Shown one piece after another: positions 1 through 11,549 of a stretch of 64,000 bases of DNA. Source of the stretch: Rhododendron vialii (Eukaryota > Streptophyta > Magnoliopsida > Ericales > Ericaceae); assembly GCF_030253575.1 (NCBI RefSeq), contig NC_080561.1, positions 5,075,001 to 5,139,000 on the forward strand, written 5' to 3'. The notes beneath the pieces were generated by a model. That model was not told the DNA's origin, did not search any database, and was given only the letters and a program-made list of their open reading frames with translations. Position 1 is the first letter of the stretch. Each line of letters begins with the position of its first letter. Position numbers and translations under genes: made by a program.

Positions 1-3000
1 CCTGCGAAGTGCGGATATATGTCACCGGAAGAGATACATCCTTGCCTATTCTGAAGCCTCCAGCAACATTGGAATTGCAAAGAGCTCTGATGCAATTCCC
101 CATATTCTCCCTTGTTATCCGAGGTGCCTGCAAAGTCCTGTTTTTCATCAGAAAAACAGAAGAATACACTACACCAACTAAAGTTGAAATTAATACAGAT
201 ACATTTGGCTCAGGGTTAGTTTTGGGTACAGAATGCCTCAGCCTGTGACCGCTCTAAAATAGAGTGCGACATTGAATACCACAAGGGGACATCCTTCCAA
301 ATACTAAATGGTTCAAGTAGAGATGGCGAAACACAGTCCGACAAGTCTTGGCATGCAAATGAGTCACCCTTTCTGATGCTTCACAGATTTTCACCCCTTT
401 TTTTCTTTTCACAGAACAGACAAGACAAAAGAATCATATGCTTTAACTTGATAATTATCAAGCTGATCAATTAGGGTACCAATAGCACCTTTAAGAGATC
501 ATATTAGAGTATCACAAACATGGTCAAGATTGAGCTTCAGGGAGAAAAGAAAAGAAAAAGACACTTCTTTTATGAAAGGGAACCCCCGGGGAATAGCCAA
601 GACCCATAGAAAAGAAAAGAAGAGATTCTGAATCAAGGGATTAGAAGCATACCCAATCATGACAAGCAACAAGAAAATGATCTGCTCCTCTAGCTTTGTT
701 CCAAAACCGATACTTCTTAGCAATAATGCCTGTGTAATTCGTTAGATATTTCTCCAAGTCCTTTTGATGGGCAAATGATTCTTGATGAAGAGCACTCCTT
801 AGCTTTAGTGAACTGAAAGGTAAATAAAATAAGTGAGCTTTTCGGGGGTCCCTTGCAACAAATTGTTTATTTCCTTCCATCAATTTCATGAACCATCCCT
901 CAGAAGCATAGATTCCCCTTAAATGTGGCTGATGAAATACTGGCTTGTCCCCTTCCTTATAGATGTACACTTTGAGCATGCGTTCCATCAGCTCATAGCT
1001 CCTACAATTAATACCACGCACCACCATAAATTAGAAGTTCATATCCTACATCTTAGACAAGTACTGTAATGGTTTCTTTTTCTCTTTCTTTTTTTCACAA
1101 AATAAACACACGTTTGCTTATGGCAAATCCCCATAAAGGAACCTCAATATGTGTACTTGTTTCATATTTTGAATCTAACATTGATTTTAATTGCTATGTA
1201 TCCAATTTAGTTAAGTTATATTCCCCATGGAAGAAAAACAATAAGCTTTTTGCTTGTTAAAATGACGACTAAATCTGATGTGCATGTTTTATATAAAAAC
1301 CAAATCTGACAGTACTATCATGCGAGCAAGCGAACACCGTAATCGGAACATATTTAAGGAAACTAATATGTATTAAAACCATTCAATAGAACTAAAAATA
1401 TGTTAGTATCAAAAAAGGCTATTCAGAAGTGCTACTGCTTGTAGCATTATCAAGGAGAGGTAGAGGGTGACACTTCCTTCCAATGCTTTCATTAAGAGGA
1501 TATTTAATTCGACTACACAGTCACTACAATACTTGCCATAGTGCTAGGTCATGATCTCTAAGTGACGAGATGGTACAATTTACCAAGCACTACTTACACA
1601 TACAATCCTGGAAAACAAGCAATATGAAGTTTTAAAGATGCGACAAGAACATATCCATGTGTAAGATGGACTTGACAGCACATTAAACCCATTGTAAGTG
1701 GTAACCACAGATCTGCATTTGTCACACCAGAAAGTCGCGTGGAGGGATTTTTCATTTATAACAAGGAGTATTGAACTGAAAGGACATCTCTTGGCCAGCT
1801 GTTTCGGGTAAGTTCCCATGGTGTCAACTGACTCGTGTAGGTATTGTTGGATATACCTCTTTGGCAACAGTTACAACATCATTAGCAATTTCAGCTGTGA
1901 CATCTGTCCTCTTTTTTCCCTTTCTAATGCGCTTATTGAGTTTCTTTGGTTTCAAAATTGTATGGGCGAGGCACAGTGAGTTGACCGATATAGCTGACCA
2001 TGAGGTGATCCAGTAATCTGATCGAATTAGGAAGTGAGGGAATAAAGGATGGAGCCTGTATGACCTTGAACTGCATTGGTATGTGCTAAGCCCAACATCG
2101 AGGTAAGATAGAATGAACAGAACCCTTGTTGGCCCATGCAGCTAATTCCCACCTCGGATGTTAGATCCACGGATTTCCAGTTCATAGTATATAAGTAGGA
2201 TCAACAAACCCAAATGACATCCCTAGATAAGCCGCTTATTGAAAAACCATATTATGCTCGCATCACTAGCAGAATTTTTCGTCCCTGTATCTACACATGA
2301 ATTTATCTTGGTAATGTACATAACTCCACCTCCTGTATTGTGGTGCCAAAACAATGCAAGTGTTTTTAGGTGTGGTAGAGGAAGCAATGATTCCATACCA
2401 ATACATCAAAAAGAGTTTCGCGAGTGATCATCTCCGGACAAAAAAAAAAAACTTTTCACAGTTAAAAAAAAACAACAACAAAGTGCATGCATACTCTTAT
2501 TTTTCAGGTTATGCGGATTTACCTCTTAAACATGGAGACATTTCGAAACAGAGAGGCATATAGTTCTGGACTGTTCCCTATGATAGGAGTATTTTCAATT
2601 TGTGATCTTGCAAATTGAAGTTCCCGATCACGCGGAGAAGACAAGTGTGGCTTCTGTAACAAGCAATAGAAGTCGTCAAGAACCTTGAACACATGAAATT
2701 ATCCTTATTGTTCGAACAGAAACCTTAATATCCCAAATCCATACCATCGATTTAGATGCATCAGCACCTCGAAGCAATAAAATAGTCATCTGGGATATTG
2801 ATGTTGACTTCATCCCCCTCTTGTTGATGATAGAATTACCAGCCACGAATGAATTATTGCTCCAAGAAGCTGAAGTTTGCAAGAGCTCGTTATTTGTATC
2901 CTTGGACTGGGTTTCCTCAAGTTGTGTCTTGTTCGGTGCTGAAGATATTTTCCCACCAACAGATGACAGTGGAGTTCTTGACTTCGCATCTAAGTTTTCT

Positions 3001-3599
3001 ATAATATTCGTAGAAATTCTTGTTGGCAAGAGCCTGGGGGACTCAATACTGGATAGATTGTTAACCTCCCCCGGTGTGGAAAAGGTGCTTGTTTTTGAAA
3101 GTTTGCCTGATTCCTTAACATGCCCCCTGGGACCGAGTTGGAATTTTAATCCCATTTCCTGAGTAGTGCTATTATCATTTACACTGTTATCAAGGTCCAA
3201 ATTTCTACCAAATGCAACGTCATTATGTGATTGTCCATCCTCATCTAATTCTGTAGAATTATCCATCTCTTTATCATTGTCTGATGGAAACTCGTAGTCT
3301 TTCTCCATGCCTTCCCTTTCAGTTTCATCTGCACTCTTGTCCTCGGATTCCGAAACGTCATTGATCACTTTCTGAACTACATCAAGGCAGGTAGATTGTG
3401 AACAATTCGAAAGGGTTGTACTTTCAACCCTCACAAAAACTGAACCCTTAGTTGCAAGTGATAGAGCTAATGCATAACTTTCATAGGGAAACACTGTCAA
3501 TTGAACCATAACCGCAACGAAACCTATTATTCCTATGACAACGAGTAGTCTCTGGATTTGTACACGATACAGCCTTTGAAATTGAACTCCAAGTTCCAT
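1..3599 (-). CDS. Exostosin-family glycosyltransferase, 3' end outside window
   Basis: Predicted type II Golgi membrane glycosyltransferase of the plant exostosin (GT47) family, likely acting on wall polysaccharide or glycoprotein glycans; the substrate cannot be told. Coding exons: 2745-3599 (ATG at 3599), 2523-2653, 653-1001 and 1-127, with GT donors at 2744, 2522 and 652 and AG acceptors before 2653, 1001 and 127; frames join exactly (855, 131, 349 nt). The 487 residues in view have a membrane anchor at about 17-37, then a long Ser/Asn/Asp-rich stem (about 60-270), then the exostosin domain with LYASLFRNVSMFKRSYELME, GIYASEGWFMKLMEGN, KAHLFYLPFSS, GADHFLVACHDW and NCIRALCNSNV. The second exon is short and easily missed. 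The stem and domain order resemble the At4g32790/At5g11610 clade. The catalytic C-terminal half continues left of the window. An AG acceptor at 3692-3693 suggests a 5' UTR intron. Family certain, substrate unknown. Confidence 0.9.
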
Positions 3600-4364
3600 A
3601 ATTCAAGTTAGCAATGATCAATAAACCATTGTAGGTACACTCCAGCGGTGGTTGGGAGAACAAATTACTGGCGCTTGCGTCACACCATCTCCTGGAAAAC
3701 AGGAATACATTGGATAGAAAGAGCTTATTTATGCAACATAAATTTCGGATCGACTCACTGAAATTCCCATATCTAGCTTGTTGCAAGTTTTGAAGCTAAC
3801 CGAGAAGACATTTAAAGAGAAATTTGAACAATTTAAGAACTGTCCCATTTCGAGTAGGTCTGCACAAAGCTTAGGGGAAGATCGAAGGTGCCCCACTCAA
3901 CCCAGTTAACGCATACAACAAAATCAAGAAAACAGAAGAAATTGAGCAAACTTAACTGGGAGCCGTCCATAGTCCATACACTCTTATTCCAACTAAAATC
4001 TACCTTGAAGCTCTCTCATTTTGGAGTCAGTAGGGTTGCAATCCAATAATAAACAAACATTACTAGATTTAGCTTTGATGTTAGCAATAGCCTTACAAAC
4101 ATAAACGTCCTCGTCCGATTCAAAGAAAATTTTAGAACCCACATTGAAACCCACATATATTTCCAAGCAAAGCAGTGCAAATGTATCAACTAATCATACA
4201 TCAGTGAAAAACAATCAAACAAAAATCATCTAGCACCTCTTCAATCCCCTAAACAAAGTGGCGAACCAAGATAAGTAAAAAGGAGATCTTTCTCGGAAAT
4301 CATGGTAACAAATACACAAAAGAAAGTGATCAATATCAAGAACGTACACATTCCAAATAGTTAG

Positions 4365-4460
4365 AGTTTTTTTTTTTAATAACTGGATGTCCGGGTCAGT
4401 TTATGCATACCTGGGCTAACTCCGGGGCTTAACAACTAGGCAAACCCTCTAAATGTGTGG
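4365..4460 (-). mobile_element. Fragment of Au-like SINE, 3' part
   Basis: A T-run (antisense poly-A) is followed by the antisense of the GACCCGGACAYC-like 3' segment that also occurs at about 12484-12650, 22216-22290 and 57735-57790. It looks 5'-truncated. It lies within the probable leader or promoter of the exostosin gene. Confidence 0.45.
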
Positions 4461-4604
4461 TCTCCGAGAAATTGGAACTGTGATGCGACAACCCTTTCAG
4501 TTTCCAGATAATAGGAGTTGATGTTAGCTGAGAAGGAGAAGAAAATTCGGGTCCCTTGCTCAAGGAGACAACTCTAGGTCGGAAGCTGAGAGACGCCAGA
4601 ACAG

Positions 4605-4728
4605 AGACTGAGAAGAGGTCGCTGAATTAACAGTAATGGTGGTGAAAAGCAACGAAAATGCAATTTCTCTACACTTCGAGGGTGCTTTTTGCGATAAACA
4701 AGACGACGTGGGGCAGGAGTCGAAAGAT
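4605..4728. repeat. Direct repeat, copy 1 (matches 8427-8546)
   Basis: About 120 bp sharing CTGAATTAACAGTA, TGGTGAAAAGCAA, TTTCTCTACACTT and GACGACGTGGGG with 8427-8546 in the same orientation. Copy 1 abuts the foldback element; copy 2 does not. Origin not recognised. Confidence 0.75.
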
Positions 4729-4822
4729 CACGTAATCCGGGCGCTGCTATTCGCAGCATTTTATTTTCTTCCATAGCTCGTTAAAAATTCTCAATTATAC
4801 TCGATAGTTAGTTACCGAAATT

Positions 4823-5318
4823 GCGATATATTTTCAGCATCCAATTACCGAAATATAATATTTTTTTCAACAGCTATTTACCGAAAATGTATGTTCGGCA
4901 GTTGTTTACCAAAAGTTGAACATATTTTCGACATGTAGTTACCGAAATATAATCTTGTTTTCAACAGCAATTTACCGAAATGTTATTTATGATTTTCAAT
5001 AACCATTTACCGAAATGTAATGGGCTATGGGAGAAAATAAAGGGTTGCGAATAGCGGCGCCCCATAATCCATACATCAAAATGAGGGCGACTATTCGCAG
5101 CTCCGTATTTTCTCCCTTAGCCCCCCAACTATATTTCGGTAAATAGTTGTTGAAAATCATACATAATATTTCAGTAAATAACTGTTGAAAACAAGATTAT
5201 ATTTCGGTAACTACATGTTGAAAATATGTTCAACCTTCGATAAACAACTGCTGAACATATATTTTCGGTAGCTATTAAAAAATATTATATTTCGGTAATT
5301 GTATGCTGAAAATGTATC
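4823..5318. mobile_element. Foldback (inverted-repeat) element with repeated ACCGAAAT units
   Basis: Two arms of about 235 bp (roughly 4823-5068 and 5080-5318) are imperfect reverse complements around a short centre containing GAATAGCGGC and GACTATTCGC. Each arm is itself made of degenerate units in which TTACCGAAAT alternates with TTTTCAACA. It has no coding potential. It would form a long hairpin if transcribed. No target-site duplication was identified. Confidence 0.8.
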
Positions 5319-7201
5319 TCAATGAAAGTAGGAAATAAGCTCAACACTGGCAGTACTTGAGTAGTAGTGTACCCTGACTTCATTTCTTCATTATTTTGTA
5401 CAAGTCTAAATTTGATTTGGGTCCTACTTATTCCCAATTTAGGCTCCTTTTTGTTGGGTGTGTGTATATATATATTATTGACTCTTTCTTGTTAGTGAAG
5501 TTGTTTTAGTGATAGTAGTATCAATGAAATCTTCGTCGTGGTATGTTGTCGTTGAAATTCTTTATTGTACTTACTTCGCAAGGTGCTTTTTGATTCGTCT
5601 ATCAACGGAAATGATTTTATGACGAGAAATTTCTAGTTTGGGGCCTTGTGTTCTCAATTTCTGTCCTTGATTGATTGTCACAAGATGTATATTTGTTGGA
5701 TTAGCCAATTTCTCAACAAATAAAAAAAGCACAATTGAATTCCTCGGAAATCAATTTCAATGTAACCATACACGTACATGCACACGCATACACATGCACA
5801 ATCAACATTTGAAATCATCATCTGTAATCCAATAACCTCTATCAACCAAATTACTCCCACGAAGCGCGCGCGCCCACACACACACTCACAATTGGAAACT
5901 ATACGGGTTTGACCTACAGAGACGTGCTACAGGAATTCATGAATACTAGCTATACGCAACTGACCTAACTTAGTGATCTGTTCTTTTTCTTTTCTTTTCT
6001 TTTCTTTTTTGTGAAGAGGAGCGCAATCATTAATAATTAAAAAGATCCGAGGATCGAAATATAGAGATACAATACATTGAAAAGCAAAGATGGGTAAGCA
6101 CCCGACTCAATCTAATAACTCTAAAAACAATCCCAGAAAAAACAACTAAGCACACTAAACAATGACAGATGCGATTGTCTACACGGTAGTGAATGTTCGT
6201 AGACTGTTACTATAAATATTGGGTTGCTTCTTCTTCAGGTCATTACTCTTCAAAGTTCAAATTAATTTGGCTTCTTCTTCTTCCACGAAACAGAGCACCG
6301 AAGACCAAAAGATGTTTCCCATGCGGGACCCGGTAAAACTTCCTGGCGGCAAGTCCCGATGGAGTTTCCTCCAGCTGCTGGCGGATGGCGGATGCTGTCT
6401 GGGGATTCTACTAGTTCCTTATCCGTCGAACCTTCATAGACATGAAGGGGAGGATCATAGGAGCAGTTACTCCAACACTAAATAACTAACTAGCGATTAC
6501 ATAGGATTTCAATTACACAAAAACGTCACGGAATTAGCCAACCACAAATAAGGAAATTACAGCAGAAGATGTATCGGATTCCAAATCCCGTGAAGTTCCC
6601 GGGGGCAAAGACCCACAGTAGCGTTTTGCGGACTCTTGCTGGGCCACCTTTTACTAGTTCAAAATCCAGTGAACTTACCTCAACCTGGGAGGGAGGGTGA
6701 GGACAGTTGCAGGCAGTGGGTCTCGGTGATAGGATTGACGATGACATGTGTAATGGTAGAATATTGCATCAACATGAGCTTGGTGGTAGGGGTTGCGTTG
6801 GTATATAATCATTGAAAAGTTTATCTTTGCTAGCGGACTCAGAGGAAACGTTGATGGCATGCGACAAGCTACGACGAATGAGGAGGACACTGTCCAATTC
6901 TAAGAGTGGGGAAGGAGCTGTCCAATTCTAAGGGTGGGGAATGAGAGTATTTGTATTACATTTGAACTCAAACTTATTTTGGCTTGATAAAAAATGGCTA
7001 GAACCAATCCTAATTATACTACTCTATGGAAGGTGCTAGCACAAAGATATTTTTCATTCAACATAAACTTTGAGGTAATTCTAGAATTACACATGTGACT
7101 AATTCTAAAAAAAAAAACTCTAGATATTTCACAAAGATATTCCAGAACTTAGAGCTAAATATTTTAGAGTTTTTAAAAAACTAGATATCTTATATCTTTG
7201 G
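5319..7201. other. Intergenic, no supported gene
   Basis: AT-rich DNA. A possible antisense retroposon 3' end starts with the T-run at 5990-6010. Two segments at about 6310-6440 and 6567-6700 look like diverged copies of each other (see findings). The remaining short open frames have no recognisable domains. Confidence 0.5.
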
Positions 7202-7261
7202 GTTTTATCAATTGGAGCTTTACTTAGACTTGTTTTATCAATTGGAGCTTTACTTAGACTT
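7202..7261. repeat. Perfect 30-bp tandem duplication
   Basis: Two identical 30-bp units, 7202-7231 and 7232-7261, each containing TCAATTGGAGCTTTAC. Probably replication slippage; perfect identity suggests it is recent. Confidence 0.9.
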
Positions 7262-7554
7262 GTTTAGACTAGTTGTCTTGTGTCAAAATACTAAATTTAG
7301 TTTATACTTCAAGAACGTTAATCATAACTAATATACAATTAAAAAGTAGATACAACAAACTATGCTTAAATTTAAAAAAAAAATTAAGTTGCAAAATTTC
7401 AAGTCTCTCATCAATTGGGGCTTAATCACAAGAAGGTTTTCTGCCCTCTTTGTTAGGAAAAGAAAAGTCAAGAAAAACACAATCGAAGTATAGTTTTTTT
7501 TTATACAAGCTCTATATTAAAGTTGAATTTCTATTAAATGGTTTAAGAGAAGCT

Positions 7555-8284
7555 TTTATGTATACCGGGGATACCAAGAGTGTTGGTATCCCCTCCGGTC
7601 CGTTTTGCATTTTCTTGTCACTTTCCGATCACATTTGGATGATCGGTTCCGTTCATTTTGTAGAGTTCGGCGAGAACTTTGATCATACCGAAAATCGTGT
7701 TCATTGGACTTTAGTAGGTATATGATCGGCACACGTGAAATTGAAGAAAACTAAAAGTAGATCAGAACCCAATTTTGTTTTCTTCACGATTTTCACTTGT
7801 GCTGATCATGTATCAAATAAAGTCCGATGATAGGGGTGTGCAAAAAACCCGTGGCCCGACCCCGAAGGCTTTTGGGCGAGGCCGAACATGTGGTTCGGTC
7901 GGGTACGGGTCCATTTTTTGAAAAAAATCAGTTTTCGGTTCGGGGTGTTGTTTATCTTACCCGACCCGACCAAAAGACGACCAATTCATATAGATTACTT
8001 CGGTTTTGGTCGGACCCGACCCGACCAAAAAAATGGGCACGCGGACGGTTATTCCCACTTGTTCGGTTCGGGGCCAAAAAAGAAGAAGAAGATACCCGAC
8101 CCGTCTGACCCGCGCACACCCCTATCCGATGAATACAATTTTGGTATGAATAAGGTTCTCACCGAACTCCACAAAATGAATAGAGCCGATCATCAAAATG
8201 TGATCGGAAAGGGGCCAAAAAATAAGAAACGAAGCAGAGGGGATACCAGCCCTCTTGTATCCCCGGTATACATAAAAGTTCTAA
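7555..8284. mobile_element. Foldback MITE with TATACCGGGGATAC termini, interrupted
   Basis: Begins CTTTTATGTATACCGGGG and ends with its reverse complement. The arms stay complementary inward: TTCCGATCACATTTGGATGA on the left matches the antisense near 8190-8205, and the GAGTTCGGCGAGAAC and GAAGAAAAC motifs are also mirrored. A second element (7831-8124) sits inside it. Removing that insert restores a near-complete palindrome of about 430 bp. No clean target duplication was seen at the outer ends. Confidence 0.8.
7831..8124. mobile_element. hAT-type MITE nested in the foldback element
   Basis: 294 bp with perfect 10-bp inverted termini TAGGGGTGTG, flanked on both sides by the exact 8-bp target duplication TCCGATGA (7823-7830 and 8125-8132). 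The 8-bp duplication and AGGGGTG termini are typical of non-autonomous hAT elements. The interior is rich in CCCGACC/GGTCGGG and has no transposase. Open frames across it are not genes. Confidence 0.93.
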
Positions 8285-9145
8285 GATGCAATAACTAGAT
8301 CAAATGACTTAATGCATTTGAGGATCTGCTTCTTGAAATAGGTTATGATTTTTTTCAATAAGTAATCCTAGGATATGTACCGAATTAAAATGTGCGTATA
8401 AATCGTAGGATACACAATTCGGAGAACAACTGAAGAGCTCACTGAATTAACAGTAGTGGTGAAAAGCAATGAAAATGTAATTTCTCTACACTTTGAGGGT
8501 GCATTTTGTGATAAACAGGACGACGTGGGGTAGGTAGAGTCAAAAGTGGTCCAGTTTTATTAGCTACGTACTAATTCTTCAAAATGGTGTTCCCTCCATG
8601 CCAATGCGTTTATGTTCTCAATTTCTTGCACTCAAGAATTCTAATAGTTGTTTAGGCGGGTTTTTAAAGGCTTTTTCATGCTCATTCTTGCGCTCCCGCA
8701 CACGTATTATATGATTTAGACTCAGAGATGAATCCATGAATTTGCTATAATAAAGGTACCAATTTCTACTAACAAAAGAATAACCACTTAATTGATTTTT
8801 AATCTCTGGCTTGGAAGATAACTAACATAAGCAATATGCAACATCTTTTGCTATTTACTACTATACCCCAAGCATGTAGAAGATTCAATGAACTAAAGTC
8901 TCATTAAATCTTTGTTTTAGTGATGGAGAAATACTACAAACCAATTCGTTTATAATATCATGTATATTTGCATATATGTATGAGAGAGATGGGTTGGTCG
9001 GTGACGGACAGACAAACGATGGTGAGAGTGAGAGGCAATGTGCAACTTGCGAAAAACTTGTGCGTGTATTCTTTTTCTGCTTTAGGAATTATGTAGTTTT
9101 ACTTTTTCTTAAAAATAAAAAATAAAAAATAAAAAACCAACCCAA
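8285..9145. other. Intergenic, no gene seen
   Basis: Contains the second copy of the 120-bp repeat (8427-8546, partner at 4605-4728) and otherwise AT-rich single-copy-looking sequence. No coding region, structural RNA or further repeat was recognised. Confidence 0.5.
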
Positions 9146-9420
9146 GGGGTTTGGCCTAGCGGTCAAAGCCTGAACTTAAGGTCCTCTTAAGGTCTTAGGT
9201 TTTGAAATCTGTTAGGTGTTATTAACTCTTTTAGGGCTAGTTCATACAAAGTTTTGCTCTAATTTTAATTAGGACAATCGTAAGCGGGCGATGGGAATGA
9301 TCCTTTAGGATTAGTTGAGGTGTGCGAAAATTAGTCCATGGGCGGTGGGATTGATCCTTTAGGATTAATTGAGGTGTGCGGAAATTGATCCAAACACCTG
9401 AGTATATTTTTAAAAAACCT
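9146..9420 (+). mobile_element. Au-like tRNA-derived SINE with an internal duplication
   Basis: An A-box (TGGCCTAGCGG, 9152-9162) and a degenerate B-box (GGTTTTGAAATC, about 9205) form a polymerase III-type head. The body has GGGACAATCG-like and GATCC..AAACACCTGAG segments typical of Au-family plant SINEs. A stretch of about 50 bp around 9290-9400 (GATCCTTTAGGATTA, GAGGTGTGCG) occurs twice in tandem, so this copy is longer than the usual form. Poly-A is weak. Confidence 0.7.
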
Positions 9421-9895
9421 AAAATTGAGGTAGGGGCACGTGCCCCATTGTAAATTCGTGCTTGCTTAGGCTAAGTTTCACCAAGGTTTTTTTTTTTGGA
9501 ATTTTTGGAAAATTTTCTTAATTTGTACTTATTTATATTTTTTCGCGTTTGTTAGTTTTGTGTCTTTTTTTAAAATTATTAATTCGTCTAATAAAAAATT
9601 ATGACTCTTACCCAAATATTTTTAAAAATATCCAAAATAAAACTCCAAAAAAAACTGAATTTTTTTTCAAACAAGTACTTATTTTTGGAATTAAAAGTAA
9701 TGTATTGTGAGAGAATAACCTGTATCGTAAATCATTAGGGTGCGTTTGGTTGGATGGAATGAATGTGAATAGGGAGGCTTAAATAATCATCCTCAGAACC
9801 TACTTTCTTTAAGTTTCCATCCCGATCAATTCGAACACTTATGTTTTCATCCTCACTTTTTAATAATCTCAATAGTGCCCTTATATAATACATTG

Positions 9896-9897
<2 letters not shown>

Positions 9898-9961
<64 letters not shown>
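9898..9961. repeat. (TA)n microsatellite
   Basis: About 32 uninterrupted TA units. Frames running across it encode poly-Ile-Tyr and are artefacts. Confidence 0.98.
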
Positions 9962-9965
<4 letters not shown>

Positions 9966-11411
9966 TGAATTTTGGGATGAAAACATAATAAATCTCATCC
10001 CAACCTTTATGTAGGCAATTATTTTCGTAGATTTCGTCAATCCATCCCAAAAATCACGGCCCCCATTCAAATTCTAATCCACTTTTCCTAATCTGCAAAA
10101 CATGGTCAGTTACAAAACCACCATTATCCCCTTTCTATCACAAGAGAAAAAAAAAAAATCCACCATTATCCCCACCAGGCACCATTATCATCTTTCCCTC
10201 GTTTGATGCCGCACCGAGGAACCATGGAGGCGTAGCCCAGGAGCATGGGGACGAAGAAGTGGACATTAGAGGAGAAGCCAAAGGAGAGGTAGCTAGGACA
10301 GGGCGACGGCGTGAAGTGCTTGTCCGGGGAGTCGTCGGAGACGTGGCACCAGAGGAAGCTAACGGGAATCGTGGTCAGGAAGCACAGCAGAGGACAGAGA
10401 CCGAGATGCCGATGGCTGACATCGTGGATTCCACGTCCGGTACCATATATTGTGGTGATTCGGCTTGCGTCTCTCTCTCTTTCTCTGACGACCGGCGGCG
10501 ATAACCAGGTGTTTCGAGAGGGTTCAGTTGCTTTAATATTCCATGTGTCTAAATTATGTAATGGTTACGTAGTAAAGCAGAAATTGGATTTTTTGGTTAT
10601 TTTGTCAGATTCCATGAATTCATGATTTTATGTTTCTAAAAAATATTTATATGTCGTGTTCTAAATTGGTTCTTTTTGCCATTTGACTCCGCTATGTCGG
10701 CGATTGGGTTTCATTTAGTTTTATTCTATTTTATGGTAAATTATTTACTTCATTTAGCATGAAATATGGTTGTTTGTATTTCTATCGTTTCATGGTTAAT
10801 TATTTATCGTGTCCACGTTATAATCGTCATGGAATATTTATCGTGTCCACATTGTAATCGTCATGGTAATTTAATCATGTAATGTCATGGTAATTTAACC
10901 ATTTAACCATGTAACGTTTTGAGTATGTCACGTTATTTATTTTTTTATGGTAATTTAGCCGTGTTCCATGTAATAAAATCAATGGAAAATATGACTTTTT
11001 GTTGTCTGGTTGGCCAACTCGAAGATTGAAGAAAACATGTAAAGTGTGGTCAACTTATCATGTTATATTCCTAAAAAAGTCAATTCCACTAATACATTCC
11101 ATGATAAAAAAAAAAGTAATCAATCATATTTAAATTTATCAAATCCCACTGAATTAGGAAAATAATCCAATTCAATCCCATTAAATTAGAAAAACAATCA
11201 AATCCCACTAAATTGGGAAAGCAATATAATATAATATATGTTTATCATAGTAAAAAGGGTAAGAAAGGTAATTCACACACTAAGAGGATGAAAACATAAG
11301 CATGAAAAAAGGGCGAGATAAATTCTTACATGGTATGAATAAAGAAGATGAATATTTAAGTATTCCTTATAAATAATCATTTTCATCTCCAATAGAATAG
11401 TGCGGCAATAA

Positions 11412-11549
11412 CAATTTTTGGAGTGACAATAGCAATTTTTGGAGTGACAATAGTAATTTTTGGAGTGGAAATAGTAATTTTTGAAGTGGCACTAGTAAGT
11501 TTTGGTGTGGCAATAGTGAATGTTGGAGTGACACTAGTAATTTTGGTGT
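11412..11549. repeat. 21-bp minisatellite, about 6.5 copies
   Basis: The unit is close to CAATTTTTGGAGTGACAATA plus G, repeated with a few substitutions. Because 21 is a multiple of three, the minus strand reads a seven-residue repeat (LQKLLLS-like). That frame has no start context or homology and is probably fortuitous. Confidence 0.9.

Larger units (their letters stand above)
3600..4800 (-). promoter_or_regulatory. Leader and probable promoter of the exostosin gene
   Basis: There is no further coding exon upstream of the ATG at 3599. On the minus strand a polypyrimidine tract followed by AG at 3692-3693 fits a leader-intron acceptor; the matching donor was not identified. An antisense SINE 3' fragment lies at about 4365-4460. 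A segment at 4605-4728 recurs at 8427-8546. The foldback element beginning near 4823 would lie in the distal promoter. The transcription start is unknown. Confidence 0.4.

Noticed and set aside
4574-4774. 66-residue minus-strand frame near 4.7 kb
   Set aside because: It lies in the repeated 120-bp segment; the other copy does not keep the frame and no domain is visible.
7827-8298. Frames of 93 and 136 residues over 7.8-8.3 kb
   Set aside because: They translate the nested hAT-type MITE and the foldback arm.
9735-10070. Open frames with a poly-Ile-Tyr core
   Set aside because: They are translations of the (TA)n microsatellite and have no other coding sign.
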